This document shows, one piece after another, positions 8,062 to 15,804 of a stretch of DNA of 20,461 nucleotides. The notes below the pieces were generated by a model. The model had not been told where the DNA came from, did not search any database, and worked only from the letters and a program-made list of their open reading frames with translations. The stretch covers positions 1-20,461 of the forward strand of contig CAZCPB010000040.1 of assembly GCA_964500365.1 (NCBI GenBank). The letters are read 5' to 3'. Source of the stretch: CAZCPB01 sp964500365 (GTDB lineage: Bacteria > Planctomycetota > Phycisphaerae > Phycisphaerales > UBA1924). How positions within the stretch are numbered: position 1 is the first letter of the stretch; every line of letters begins with the position of its first letter. The translations under genes were made by a program, and so were the position numbers.

Positions 8062-8132
8062 AGCCCGGATGACTCAGATGGACCCAGATAGGAGGCTTTG
8101 ATCCGGGCTCATCTGGGTTCTCTGGGGCCCAG
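8062..8132. repeat. interlocked inverted repeats in a convergent intergenic region
   Basis: AGCCCGGAT (8062-8070) is the exact complement of ATCCGGGCT (8101-8109), and ACCCAGAT (8082-8089) of ATCTGGGT (8111-8118). The order of the arms makes the two stems cross, as in an H-type pseudoknot. CAGATG (8075-8080) could compete for CATCTG (8110-8115), and a further CTGGG-G-CCCAG palindrome lies at 8122-8132. There is no T-run, so it is not a standard terminator. It may be a repetitive palindromic element or a structured 3' end. Confidence 0.5.
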
Positions 8133-8172
8133 TTCCGATCGGGACGCGTTGCGCCAGGATTGAACCCGCTCT

Positions 8173-9417
8173 CTAGCGGGAGGCCGCGGGCCCGTCTGGC
8201 GGCTCGGGCAGTTCGTAGCGGTACACCGCCTGGGCGGGGATGGGCGGGTACTTCATGCGGAACCGGAACCCGCGGAAGTCCGAAGGACTGTGTCCGAGCG
8301 ACGCGACGGCGGTCGCGACCATCCGTCCATAGTTCGGGATGTCCGCCGCGGCGACGCTCGGCGGCCCTGTCCCCAGGTCCACGATCTCCTCCGTCACCGG
8401 GAGCTGGCCGCGATCCACGCCGTCGATCGGGTAGATGGGCCCGCCGGGCAGGTCGCTGTAGATGTGGATCGTCGGCCGCATGGCGAAGGCAAGGTCGCGG
8501 TGAACGTATAGGTCGTGGTACAGCACCGTCACCGGCGTGCTCAGGCGAACGATGTGCTCTCCAAGGCGATCGTCCGGCGCGCGGTACCGGTTGACTTCGC
8601 CGCGCGCGATCCACCCCGTGATGCAGTCCGCCGCGGCGGTGATCCCGATCGGTCCCTCCGCCAGTTCGTAGCGCGTGATGTTCTTTCGTCGCGTGTTGGG
8701 CCGGAGCACCGGCAGCGGGCGCGAGCAGAACTCCGCGAGCAAGGGCGCATCTCCCGGCTTGAGCGCAGGGTCCATCGGGCGGATGTCCTGGTGCGGGACC
8801 GGGGCGCCCTGGTCGATGAGGGTCGCCATCGCCGCGACGGTCCACGCGACATCCGGGCGAAGGCGCCGGAAGTCGAGAAAGCCCGCGATGACGGCGAGGT
8901 CAAGCCGATCCGGAATCTGCGCGTTGGGCGCCGCGAAGTGCAGGCTCACGTGAACCCGCGCCTGCACGCCCCAGATCGCGCTCGCGCCCTGATAGAAGGT
9001 CTTGCGCTGCGCCTCGGCGCGCCGCCGGCTCATCCCGCCCGCCGCGCCTCCCAGCATGACCTCGAAGGTTGACCGGTCCCCGCAGTGCGTCTCGACGAAC
9101 GACTCGAACCGGTCCATCGCCTCGATGACGCGCGAGGTTGGCTCCCGCCCCGCGCCGTCTTTGGCCAAGGCATCGACCAGCGCCCGCACGCTCGCCCTCC
9201 CCGGCACGTGGACAGCCGCGGCGAGGGCGTCGTCATCGCAGATGACCCGCGAAATCTTCCACGTAAGGGTTTTGTCAAGACCGAAGCGTCGGGCGATCTC
9301 CTGGGGCTGGGAGGGGTCGCCCCGGACTTGGGCCAGCAATTCCGCCAAGGAGGACCGCAGCGCGTTGACCGCCACCCGGGCCTCGGATTCGAATGGAGAT
9401 TGAGATTGTGCGGGCAT
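8173..9417 (-). CDS. uncharacterised protein with helix-turn-helix-like N-terminus (paralogue A)
   Basis: A 414-residue soluble protein with no signal peptide or membrane helix. It is clearly homologous along its length to the leftward protein at 12247-13482. PQEIARRFGLDKTLTWKISRVI (about 38-59) resembles a helix-turn-helix: two short helices around FGLDKT, then a basic recognition-like helix. Conserved blocks shared with the paralogue are a GDRSTFE segment (about 112-118), a GASAIWGVQAR segment, FRRLRP, LAEFC, DCITGWIARG, LYHDLYVHRD and the C-terminal FRGFRFRMKYPP. I recognise no enzyme motif. It is divergently placed to a PEP-CTERM operon across an AT-rich 241-base region, like its paralogue, which suggests a regulator of that operon. 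No good Shine-Dalgarno precedes ATG 9417. A function beyond possible DNA binding is not supported. Confidence 0.78.
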   Translation of the reverse strand: MPAQSQSPFESEARVAVNALRSSLAELLAQVRGDPSQPQEIARRFGLDKTLTWKISRVICDDDALAAAVHVPGRASVRALVDALAKDGAGREPTSRVIEAMDRFESFVETHCGDRSTFEVMLGGAAGGMSRRRAEAQRKTFYQGASAIWGVQARVHVSLHFAAPNAQIPDRLDLAVIAGFLDFRRLRPDVAWTVAAMATLIDQGAPVPHQDIRPMDPALKPGDAPLLAEFCSRPLPVLRPNTRRKNITRYELAEGPIGITAAADCITGWIARGEVNRYRAPDDRLGEHIVRLSTPVTVLYHDLYVHRDLAFAMRPTIHIYSDLPGGPIYPIDGVDRGQLPVTEEIVDLGTGPPSVAAADIPNYGRMVATAVASLGHSPSDFRGFRFRMKYPPIPAQAVYRYELPEPPDGPAASR

Positions 9418-9466
9418 GGATTTGCGACGCGCTCAAGTCCCCGCAAGAGGGGCTCGTTGCGGTGAA

Positions 9467-9570
9467 GGTCATCATACCAGATCTGGATCCTTGTCGCTAG
9501 AGTCCTCTGGAATTTTCCATATAGAAATCCACGGAAATATCTTGACACAAAGAGCGTGAGCGTTAAAGTC
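9467..9570. promoter_or_regulatory. AT-rich divergent regulatory region, module A
   Basis: On the plus strand TTGACA (9542-9547), a 16-base spacer and TAAAGT (9564-9569) form a good promoter for the PEP-CTERM gene, giving a leader of about 80 bases. On the minus strand CTGGTATGATGA (9480 down to 9469) contains a TATGAT -10-like hexamer for the leftward gene. CCAGATCTGG at 9477-9486 is a perfect 10-base palindrome overlapping it. The stretch 9508-9541 is conspicuously AT-rich against the surrounding GC-rich DNA. Confidence 0.5.
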
Positions 9571-9658
9571 GGGCTTGGGTGGGCGGATCCCCGGTGATCT
9601 TCTCGGGTTCGTGCGGACCCGGGCAGCCGCGGACAAGCCTCTCCCTAGGAGCAGACAC

Positions 9659-10351
9659 ATGACACGCCAGGTTCTTGCAGTCATGGCCGCGGCGGGGTGC
9701 GCCGCCGCCGCCAGCGCGGACATCCTCTGGGATCAGTCCGCGATCGACCTCAACAGCACCATCAGCCTCGCGAACTGGACCAAGACCAGCGGCTTTGGCC
9801 AGCGCGAGGCGTACGGCATGAGTGACGTGACCGTCCCGGCGGGCGGCTGGACCATCCAGAGCATCACCGTCTGGGCGGGCACCCTGGCGTTCAATGATCC
9901 AACCAGCGCGATCCTGAACATCTTCCCCAAGACTTCTTCGCTTCCCACCGCCGCGGACAACCCGCGCCTGGTCGCCAACGGCGGCACCGGGATCACGGTC
10001 GCGGCCGTCACGAGCGTCATCCAGATCAACGGCAACAGCGGTCAGTTCGCGAGGGAGATCACTTCGTCGGGCCTTAACGTCGTCCTGGCACCCGGCGACT
10101 ACTGGATCGGCCTCACCCCCCGCTTCTCCGGCAGCAGCACCGACAACCAGTGGCCGGCGCTGAGCCAGTACGGCGACAGCCAGGCCGTCCGCTTCGCCAC
10201 GCCGCTCGACGCCGCGTGGTCGGACAACGCCGCGCTGCTGGGCGCTCCCGCCACCGACGGCGCGATCCTCATCGAGGGTTTCGTGCCGGCCCCATCGTCC
10301 CTCGCGCTGCTCGGCCTCGGCGGCCTGATCGCCGGCCGTCGGCGCCGCTGA
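9659..10351 (+). CDS. secreted PEP-CTERM-type surface protein, module A
   Basis: A 230-residue protein from ATG 9659 with AGGAG at 9647-9651 in ideal position. MTRQVLAVMAAAGCAAAASA is a signal peptide. The mature part is a predicted all-beta domain with no cysteine motif (DILWDQSAIDLNS, VTVPAGGWTIQSITVWAG, LAPGDYWIGLTPRF) that I cannot assign to a named family. The tail is FVPAPSSLALLGLGGLIAGRRRR: a V-P-A-P core, a hydrophobic stretch and an Arg cluster, as in PEP-CTERM sorting signals of planctomycetes, which are processed by exosortases and tied to the envelope or exopolysaccharide. No exosortase gene is in the window. It is followed 117 bases later by a long dockerin-tailed protein in the same direction. 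Confidence 0.87.
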   Translation: MTRQVLAVMAAAGCAAAASADILWDQSAIDLNSTISLANWTKTSGFGQREAYGMSDVTVPAGGWTIQSITVWAGTLAFNDPTSAILNIFPKTSSLPTAADNPRLVANGGTGITVAAVTSVIQINGNSGQFAREITSSGLNVVLAPGDYWIGLTPRFSGSSTDNQWPALSQYGDSQAVRFATPLDAAWSDNAALLGAPATDGAILIEGFVPAPSSLALLGLGGLIAGRRRR

Positions 10352-10467
10352 TTACGGCCCCGGGAAGCGCCCGGCGGCCGCGCCGGTGAACTTCTCTCTC
10401 CCTCCCTGCCGCGCTCTCGACCCGAGGCCGCGGCGGTTTCCCCCTCACTCGATCACAGGAGCCCTCG

Positions 10468-12138
10468 ATGTCCAGAGACCGCAGCCTCACCCTCGCCGCC
10501 CTGACCCTCGCCGCCGGCACGTGCATCGCGCTCGCTTCGCCGCCGTCGCTGACGCTCACGGGGCAGATCGCCTCGGACCTCTCCGCCGACGGGCAGACCG
10601 CCGTGGGCGCCATCTGGGACGTCGCGCTCGGCGAGAACGTCGTCCACACCTACGCGCTCGGCCTCGGCGCGATGAGCACCGGCTCGATCATCGACAACGG
10701 GTCCATTCGCTGCAGCGCCGACGGACTGGTGATCTCCTTCAACGCCTACGACGTTCTGAACGTGGCGGGCCTGGGCACCGACCGGCTCACGCCGCGCACG
10801 TGGACGCTCGCGGGCGGCGAGGTCAACCACGGCAAGCCGCCGACCGGGACCAGTTGCGACGCGCACACGTTCAGCGCCAACGACATCTCCGGCAACGGCC
10901 GCTACCTCGTGGGCGGCGGGTACACGCAGACGACCTGCGGCACGTACCGGGCCGCGCGCCTCGACACGCTCCTGAACGTGTGGGAGCAACTCCCCTTCTC
11001 GACCTCGCCCCCGCCGTGGAACGCGCCGGCGAAGGCCACGCGCGCCGACGCCGTGAGCGCGGACGGGACGGTGATCATCGGGTACGACGAGAACTACGCC
11101 GACGAGACGCAGCAGACCTGGCGCGGCGCGGCGGTGTGGGTGAAGAACGGCTCGACCTGGACGCAGACCGTCCTTGACCGTTTCACCAACAAGGTCCGCG
11201 CGGTCAGCGCCGACGGGAACACGCTCGTCGGCGAGATGAGCGAGGCAACGATGCATGCCACCTTCGGCACCAGCGTCACGACGCCGGTTCGCTGGACGCG
11301 CTCGGGCAATGACTGGATCGCGCACAACCTCGGCGGCGAGGAGGACATGGTTCCCGTCGCCGTGAGCGCCGACGGATCGACGATCGTCGGCAACGGCGGG
11401 CCGGACGGTTCGTTCATCTGGCGCGCCGACCTCAACGGCGGCGTGCCCAAGAGCCTCCCGCAGCACGTGGCGGATCTGGGCGGAAGTTTCCCCGGCCTCT
11501 CGATCGGGTCGTACTTCGGCACGCCGGTGTTCGCGCTCAGCGGCGACGGCAACACGCTCCTGATCTCCGCGGCGATCGAGCAGAACCCGTGCCTTCCCAC
11601 CTGGCAGGGCGCGATTCTCTCCCTCAACGGCGGCGCCTGCGAGCCCGCGAACATCGTCCTGGGCCCGGTTTCTCACTACAACCCCGACGGCCCCGCGGTC
11701 GAGCCGTACGGGATGACCTTCAACTGCTTCGTCGCCGGCTCCTGGCCCATGACGATCCAGTGGCAGAAGGAAACCGGCCCCGGCACCGGCGTGTGGGAGA
11801 ACCTCTCCGACGACAACTGCGAGGAGTACCTGCCGGAGTACTTCAACTTCCGCGGCACCGACACGATGCAGCTCCGAATCGGCGCGCTCGACGACATCTG
11901 GGCCGGGCGCTACCGCTGCGTGGTGACCAACGACTGCGGCAGCCAGGCCAGCGCGACCTTCCGCGCCGCGACGTGCTACGCGGACTTCGACTGCAACGCG
12001 TTCGTGAACGGCGACGACTTCGACCTGTTCGTCTCGTTCTTCGAGGCGGGGCACGAGGAGGCCGACGTGGACGGCAACTCCTTCGTCAACGGCGACGATT
12101 TCGACACGTTCGTCTACGCGTTCGAGCAGGGCTGCTGA
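10468..12138 (+). CDS. secreted seven-repeat (S-x-D-G) protein with Ig-like domain and GC-type dockerin tail
   Basis: A 556-residue protein; AGGAG (10457-10461) lies 6 bases before ATG 10468. The signal peptide covers about residues 1-23. Seven S-x-D/N-G-x-x-x-x-G-like motifs follow up to about residue 365 (DLSADGQTAVG, RCSADGLVIS, DISGNGRYLVG, AVSADGTVIIG, AVSADGNTLVG, AVSADGSTIVG, ALSGDGNTLL), each followed by W-containing strands, resembling HAF-type or propeller repeats. Residues about 398-500 look like an immunoglobulin-like domain: FNCFVAG, IQWQKE, then LRIGALDDIWAGRYRCVVTN with the paired Cys and Y-x-C. The last 51 residues (506-556) are the dockerin tail ending Gly-Cys. It is probably surface-bound and co-expressed with the PEP-CTERM protein before it. 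No catalytic motif was seen. Confidence 0.86.
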   Translation: MSRDRSLTLAALTLAAGTCIALASPPSLTLTGQIASDLSADGQTAVGAIWDVALGENVVHTYALGLGAMSTGSIIDNGSIRCSADGLVISFNAYDVLNVAGLGTDRLTPRTWTLAGGEVNHGKPPTGTSCDAHTFSANDISGNGRYLVGGGYTQTTCGTYRAARLDTLLNVWEQLPFSTSPPPWNAPAKATRADAVSADGTVIIGYDENYADETQQTWRGAAVWVKNGSTWTQTVLDRFTNKVRAVSADGNTLVGEMSEATMHATFGTSVTTPVRWTRSGNDWIAHNLGGEEDMVPVAVSADGSTIVGNGGPDGSFIWRADLNGGVPKSLPQHVADLGGSFPGLSIGSYFGTPVFALSGDGNTLLISAAIEQNPCLPTWQGAILSLNGGACEPANIVLGPVSHYNPDGPAVEPYGMTFNCFVAGSWPMTIQWQKETGPGTGVWENLSDDNCEEYLPEYFNFRGTDTMQLRIGALDDIWAGRYRCVVTNDCGSQASATFRAATCYADFDCNAFVNGDDFDLFVSFFEAGHEEADVDGNSFVNGDDFDTFVYAFEQGC

Positions 12139-12163
12139 ACTTCGCGTTCCGATTGCTTTGCGA

Positions 12164-12207
12164 AGCCGGCGGTCGCGACCCGTGGGGGGAGCGGCCGCCG
12201 GCTTTTT
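12164..12207 (+). terminator. rho-independent terminator of module A
   Basis: AGCCGGCGG (12164-12172) pairs perfectly with CCGCCGGCT (12195-12203), and the stem extends inward by four pairs including one G-T. A run of five T (12203-12207) follows, then CTT. It starts 25 bases after the stop of the dockerin-tailed gene. The minus-strand gene that converges on it ends at 12247. Confidence 0.85.
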
Positions 12208-12246
12208 CTTGCGCGCCGAACGCACGCCGCGCCTGCAGGCTTCGGT

Positions 12247-13482
12247 TCACCGTTGGGCGCCGTCGGGCAGGCGCCACCGCACCACCACGCGCGAGGACAT
12301 GGGGGGAAAATCGATGCGCAGCCGCACGCCGGTGAAGTGCGACGGCGTCCAGCCCATCCGCGTGCACACCCGCGCCAGGAGTTGTGAGTAGCGGGGCACG
12401 AGCGGGGTCGCGACCGCGGGCGGGCGACCGGCCAGCTCCACCGGCCGGTCCAGGCACGGCAGCGCGTGGGCCGCGGACTGGTCCTCGGGGGTGTCGATGC
12501 CCCCGTGCGGGAAGCCGTGCACGAGCACCTCGGGCCCGCCGTCGAGGCGGACGTCGCGGTGCACGATGAGGTCGAAGATCAGATGCTCGACCGGGAGCGT
12601 GATGGTCGAGGCGCCGCCGATCCACTCGTTGTCGGGCAGGGCTCGGCGCGCGGGGATCCCGCGGACGATGTTGCCGAACATGCAGTCGAACTCGCCGAGG
12701 TTGCCGACGGGGCCGCCGGGCAGGATGTACTCGCGGCCGGCCGGGCGCTCGACGATGTCGAGCGCGGGCATCCGGGCCGAGCAGAACTCGCGGATGACCA
12801 GGGGCGGGTCTTCGGGGCCCTTGGGCTCGAGCTCCTCGGGCCGGCGCATCGCGTCGAGCGGGCGGCCCGTGTCGTCGTGCGCCTGGAGCCGGAAGAGTCT
12901 CCAGCGCGCGCCCGGCCGCAGGCGCTGGAACCCCATGAGGCCTGCGATGTGGACGTTGACGAGCGTGCCGTCGTCCGCGTCGCTGGGGGCCAGGAAGAAG
13001 GACGCGAGGCGGGTGCGGGCCCGCACGCCCCAGATCATGCTGTTGCCGCGGAATGCCAGCTCGCGCCCGCCCTCCATCCGGCGCTCGCGCTCGAAGAGGC
13101 CCATGCTTTCGAGGGTCAGCTCGAAGCGGTCGCGATCGCCGGCGTGAACGTCAACGACCTCATTGAAGCGTCGCATCGCGGCCTCGACGTTGGCGATGGT
13201 CTCTTCGCCCGCGCCGTTCTCGCGGAACGCGTCGATCAGCAGGCCGATGCCCTGCGCCCCGGGCAGGTGGTTGAGGGCCGCGAACGGGTCGCTGGCGGCG
13301 ATGACTCGAGAGAGCTTCCAGGTCAGGTTTCGGTTGATCCCGAAGCGCCGGGAGACATCCTGAGGGGCGAGCTGGTCTGCGCCGATGGCGCCGTAGAGCT
13401 CGATGAGCGCCTGGCGCACGCTCTGTAGCGCTTCGCGGCTCTCGGCAACGATTTGTGTGGTTTCGGTTTGCAGTTCGGGCAT
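12247..13482 (-). CDS. uncharacterised protein with helix-turn-helix-like N-terminus (paralogue B)
   Basis: A 411-residue soluble protein, homologous to the leftward protein at 8173-9417. The helix-turn-helix-like segment is PQDVSRRFGINRNLTWKLSRV (about 40-60), sharing RRFG, LTWK and SRVI with the paralogue. Other shared positions include H-x-PG, GAG near 90, GDR-x-x-FE, IWGV-x-AR, F-x-RLRP, EFC, DC-x-x-G-x-I-x-RG, DL-x-VHRD and the terminal F-x-G-x-R-x-R-x-x-x-PP. The conserved HRD could be mistaken for a kinase catalytic loop, but no other kinase motif is present. The start ATG 13482 has no Shine-Dalgarno, and a TATCAT hexamer lies only 1 base upstream, so the true start may differ. It is divergent from the second PEP-CTERM operon. 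A regulatory role is inferred from position and the N-terminus only. Confidence 0.78.
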   Translation of the reverse strand: MPELQTETTQIVAESREALQSVRQALIELYGAIGADQLAPQDVSRRFGINRNLTWKLSRVIAASDPFAALNHLPGAQGIGLLIDAFRENGAGEETIANVEAAMRRFNEVVDVHAGDRDRFELTLESMGLFERERRMEGGRELAFRGNSMIWGVRARTRLASFFLAPSDADDGTLVNVHIAGLMGFQRLRPGARWRLFRLQAHDDTGRPLDAMRRPEELEPKGPEDPPLVIREFCSARMPALDIVERPAGREYILPGGPVGNLGEFDCMFGNIVRGIPARRALPDNEWIGGASTITLPVEHLIFDLIVHRDVRLDGGPEVLVHGFPHGGIDTPEDQSAAHALPCLDRPVELAGRPPAVATPLVPRYSQLLARVCTRMGWTPSHFTGVRLRIDFPPMSSRVVVRWRLPDGAQR

Positions 13483-13483
13483 G

Positions 13484-13596
13484 ATGATACCAGTTCAGGC
13501 GATGAATGGCAGGTGTCTCTATGGTAGATTTCGATGATTTTACCCAGAAATTGTTTGTACAAACTTCTTGACTAAAAGTCAAGGCTGCTCTAGGTT
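13484..13596. promoter_or_regulatory. AT-rich divergent regulatory region with two perfect palindromes, module B
   Basis: GTTTGTACAAAC (13553-13564) is a perfect 12-base palindrome. Four bases later TTGACT-AAA-AGTCAA (13568-13582) is a perfect inverted repeat with a 3-base gap. The first arm of the second repeat is also a -35-like box, followed by a 17-base spacer and TAGGTT (13591-13596), so a bound protein would cover the promoter of the PEP-CTERM gene. On the minus strand CTGGTATCATCA (from 13492 downward) matches the motif in the equivalent region of module A. The predicted leader before ATG 13735 is about 130 bases. Confidence 0.55.
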
Positions 13597-13734
13597 GTGT
13601 CCCGGCCAACGGATTCGGGAGGCGGAATCGGCAGCGTTTCCCGGCGACGTGGTCCTTGCTCGGCGGGCTTCGGGAGCCTGCCGCGCCGTGTTTCCGAGGG
13701 CATCACGCACCGCAGATAAAGAAAGGGATCGCTC

Positions 13735-14379
13735 ATGCAGGTTCGTTCTCGCATCGTTCTGACCGCTCTGGCCGGGCTCGCGCCCTGCCTCGCGTCGGCC
13801 AGCGCCGGCGTCACCGTTTCGATGGGCGCGAGCGCGCCGACGTATTCGACGACGCTCAACTTCGACGAGGTCGGCGGGCCGACGGGCTCCGTGGCGGGCA
13901 ACGCCTGGGCGGGGATCGGCGTGTCGTCGCTCATCGGCGGCGCGGGTGACGTGTTCGTCGATGACATCGGTGCCAACCCGGGCTGGGAGTGGCTGGGCTC
14001 GAGCAACGTCGTCTACGCCCCGTGGGGGGTCTTCATGACGTTCGGCAATGAGCTGACGGAGTTCTCCTGCCAGTACTGGGACTCGTCGGGCCCGGCGTCG
14101 TTCTTCGGCGGCGGCGCGATCGTGGTTGCGCTGAACGACGGCAACGAGGTCGGCAGCTTCTTCCTCGAAAGCCCGCCTTACGGCGGCCTCGGCGACGAGT
14201 GGGTCAACATCACCACGACCGCCGGCTCGACGTTCGACGAGGTGCGGCTGGTCGGTCTGGGGTTCTCGTTCCCGGAGGCGTACGCCGACAACTTCTCGTG
14301 GAACGCGGTGCCGGCCCCGTCGGCTGCCGCGGCGCTGGCGATCGGCGGGCTGATGATGGCGCGCCGCCGCCGGGCCTGA
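13735..14379 (+). CDS. secreted PEP-CTERM-type surface protein, module B
   Basis: A 214-residue protein from ATG 13735, with GAAAGGGA about 6 bases upstream. MQVRSRIVLTALAGLAPCLASASA is a signal peptide. The mature chain (LNFDEVGGPTGSVAGNAWAG, then FGNELTEFSCQYWDSSG and FDEVRLVGLGFSFPEAYADNFSW) looks like a lectin-like or jelly-roll beta-domain of the type often found in PEP-CTERM proteins; the AYADNFSW end just before the tail is common in that group. The tail VPAPSAAAALAIGGLMMARRRRA is a PEP-CTERM variant with a V-P-A-P core. Its body does not resemble the module A PEP-CTERM protein, although both occupy the same operon position. The next gene starts 94 bases downstream, past a strong hairpin. 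Confidence 0.87.
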   Translation: MQVRSRIVLTALAGLAPCLASASAGVTVSMGASAPTYSTTLNFDEVGGPTGSVAGNAWAGIGVSSLIGGAGDVFVDDIGANPGWEWLGSSNVVYAPWGVFMTFGNELTEFSCQYWDSSGPASFFGGGAIVVALNDGNEVGSFFLESPPYGGLGDEWVNITTTAGSTFDEVRLVGLGFSFPEAYADNFSWNAVPAPSAAAALAIGGLMMARRRRA

Positions 14380-14418
14380 TACGGCCGAGTGTTCCGGTTC
14401 TCTCCCTCCTTCAGCGTC

Positions 14419-14447
14419 GGGGCGCACGTCTTCGGGACGTGCGCCCC
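14419..14447 (+). terminator. perfect 12-pair hairpin between the PEP-CTERM and dockerin-tailed genes
   Basis: GGGGCGCACGTC (14419-14430) pairs perfectly with GACGTGCGCCCC (14436-14447) around the loop TTCGG. The following bases are GGCGGCTCTTCC, so the T-run is poor. It ends 25 bases before the next start codon and could act as a partial terminator, an attenuator or an mRNA stabiliser that sets the ratio of the two proteins. Confidence 0.6.
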
Positions 14448-14472
14448 GGCGGCTCTTCCGAGAAAGGCTCCG

Positions 14473-15729
14473 ATGATCCGATCCTGCTCCGTCGCCGCCG
14501 CGCTGTGCGCCCTCGCCGGGCTCTCCAGCGCCCAGCCCTCGATCGAGTACCTCCCCAAGGGGTACATCGTGACCGACCTTTCCTACGACGGCACGGTCGC
14601 CGTCGGCAACGTCTCGGGGGACTACAGCTACGAAACGTTCCGGTGGACCGCGGCGACCGGGGCCGTGCGGCTCGGGCGCGCGACCGTGCCCGTGCTGGGC
14701 ACGGGCGCCGGGACCCCTGACGTTTCGTACGACGGCACGCGGATCTCGGCGACGATCCTTACTTCCGACGAGACGATGGCGACGCAGGGCATCTGGGACG
14801 AGGCGACGGGCTGGCAGGAGACGATGCCGCCGAGCCCGCCGGACGGGATGCTGCTCGACAACGGGCTCGGGTCGGCGTGGGGCCTGTCGGGCGACGGGTC
14901 CACGCTCACCGGCTTCTACTGGAAAACGGGCGGCGATGCACAGGCGTGCGCGTGGACCGAGGCAGGCGGCATGGTCGCCCTGCCGCAGGACGCCGGGCGC
15001 AGCGCCCGGGTTAATGGCGCGAACTACGACGGGTCGGTGGTGGTGGGATGGGAGGAGCGGCCCGACGGGGCATGGCAGCCGCGGGCGTGGCTCAACGGCG
15101 TGAAGATCGTGCTCGACCCGGGCGAGGCGTTCTGCGAGGCCAACGCGGTGAGCGCCGACGGCTCGGTGATCGTCGGGTACACGTGGGACGGCGTGCGGAT
15201 GATCCGGCTCTCGACGATCTGGCGCTGGAACGGCTCATCCTACGACACCGAGCAGATCGGGTACCTGCCGGGCACGGTCCTGAACTCGGGGTTCTCGTTC
15301 TTCGACGGCGTGTCGGACGACGGGCGCCTGGCGGTGGGGACGAACTTCTACAACTTCACCGGCGCCTGGACCGACGGGATCGTCTGGACCCCGCAGACCG
15401 GGCTGGTGAAGGACACGGCGTTTCTCTCGAGCCTGGGGTTGTCGGTGATGCCGGGGCAGGACATCACGGGCTTTTCGGCGGTGTCGGGTGACGGGACGAC
15501 GATCGCGGGGGTGGTGTACATCGGGGCGACGGGCGAGTACCGCTCGTTCCTGGTGCACCTGCCGTGCGTCTCTGATTTCGACGGCAACGGGTTCGTGAAC
15601 GGGGACGACTTCGACGCGTTCGTGATCCTGTTCGAGGCGGGGGACCTCGGCGCGGACATCGACGGCAACACGTTCGTGAACGGGGACGATTTCGACTACT
15701 TCGTGCAGCACTTCGAGGCGGGGTGCTGA
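14473..15729 (+). CDS. secreted seven-repeat (S-x-D-G) protein with GC-type dockerin tail (tandem copy 1)
   Basis: A 418-residue protein. ATG 14473 is preferred to the in-frame upstream ATG 14389 because AGAAAGG (14461-14467) precedes it, the upstream part would span the hairpin, and the result is a clean signal peptide (MIRSCSVAAALCALAGLSSAQ). Seven S-x-D-G-like motifs run from about residue 36 to 345 (DLSYDGTVAVG, DVSYDGTRIS, GLSGDGSTLTG, ANYDGSVVVG, AVSADGSVIVG, GVSDDGRLAVG, AVSGDGTTIAG), each followed by a W/F-containing strand, suggesting a seven-bladed propeller of the HAF-repeat kind. Residues 368-418 are the paired dockerin motifs with a Gly-Cys end. The next gene encodes a close paralogue. 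No catalytic residues are recognisable; it is likely a surface or binding protein. Confidence 0.87.
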   Translation: MIRSCSVAAALCALAGLSSAQPSIEYLPKGYIVTDLSYDGTVAVGNVSGDYSYETFRWTAATGAVRLGRATVPVLGTGAGTPDVSYDGTRISATILTSDETMATQGIWDEATGWQETMPPSPPDGMLLDNGLGSAWGLSGDGSTLTGFYWKTGGDAQACAWTEAGGMVALPQDAGRSARVNGANYDGSVVVGWEERPDGAWQPRAWLNGVKIVLDPGEAFCEANAVSADGSVIVGYTWDGVRMIRLSTIWRWNGSSYDTEQIGYLPGTVLNSGFSFFDGVSDDGRLAVGTNFYNFTGAWTDGIVWTPQTGLVKDTAFLSSLGLSVMPGQDITGFSAVSGDGTTIAGVVYIGATGEYRSFLVHLPCVSDFDGNGFVNGDDFDAFVILFEAGDLGADIDGNTFVNGDDFDYFVQHFEAGC

Positions 15730-15804
15730 CTCGACCTTTGTTGGATGAATCAAGACGAACGCGCGTGGTGCGGCGGAGCGGAGGCGCGCGGAAAACCGGA
15801 TCAA

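Noticed and set aside
9472..9487. Resemblance of the module A intergenic CATACCAGATCTGG to the TetR operator CATACCATCTGGTATG
   Set aside because: Only one arm and part of the other match, and the spacing differs, so it is more likely chance than a TetR site.
12247..13482. VHRD motif in the HTH-like family considered as a kinase catalytic loop
   Set aside because: There is no glycine-rich loop, VAIK-type lysine or DFG motif anywhere in either paralogue.
13553..13582. Palindromes considered as a phage or element attachment site
   Set aside because: No integrase, tRNA gene or second copy of the sequence was found in the window; promoter overlap fits operators better.
14389..14472. Longer N-terminus for the first tandem dockerin gene
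   Set aside because: It would translate through the perfect hairpin and push the signal peptide to an internal position; the purine-rich site at 14461-14467 fits ATG 14473.
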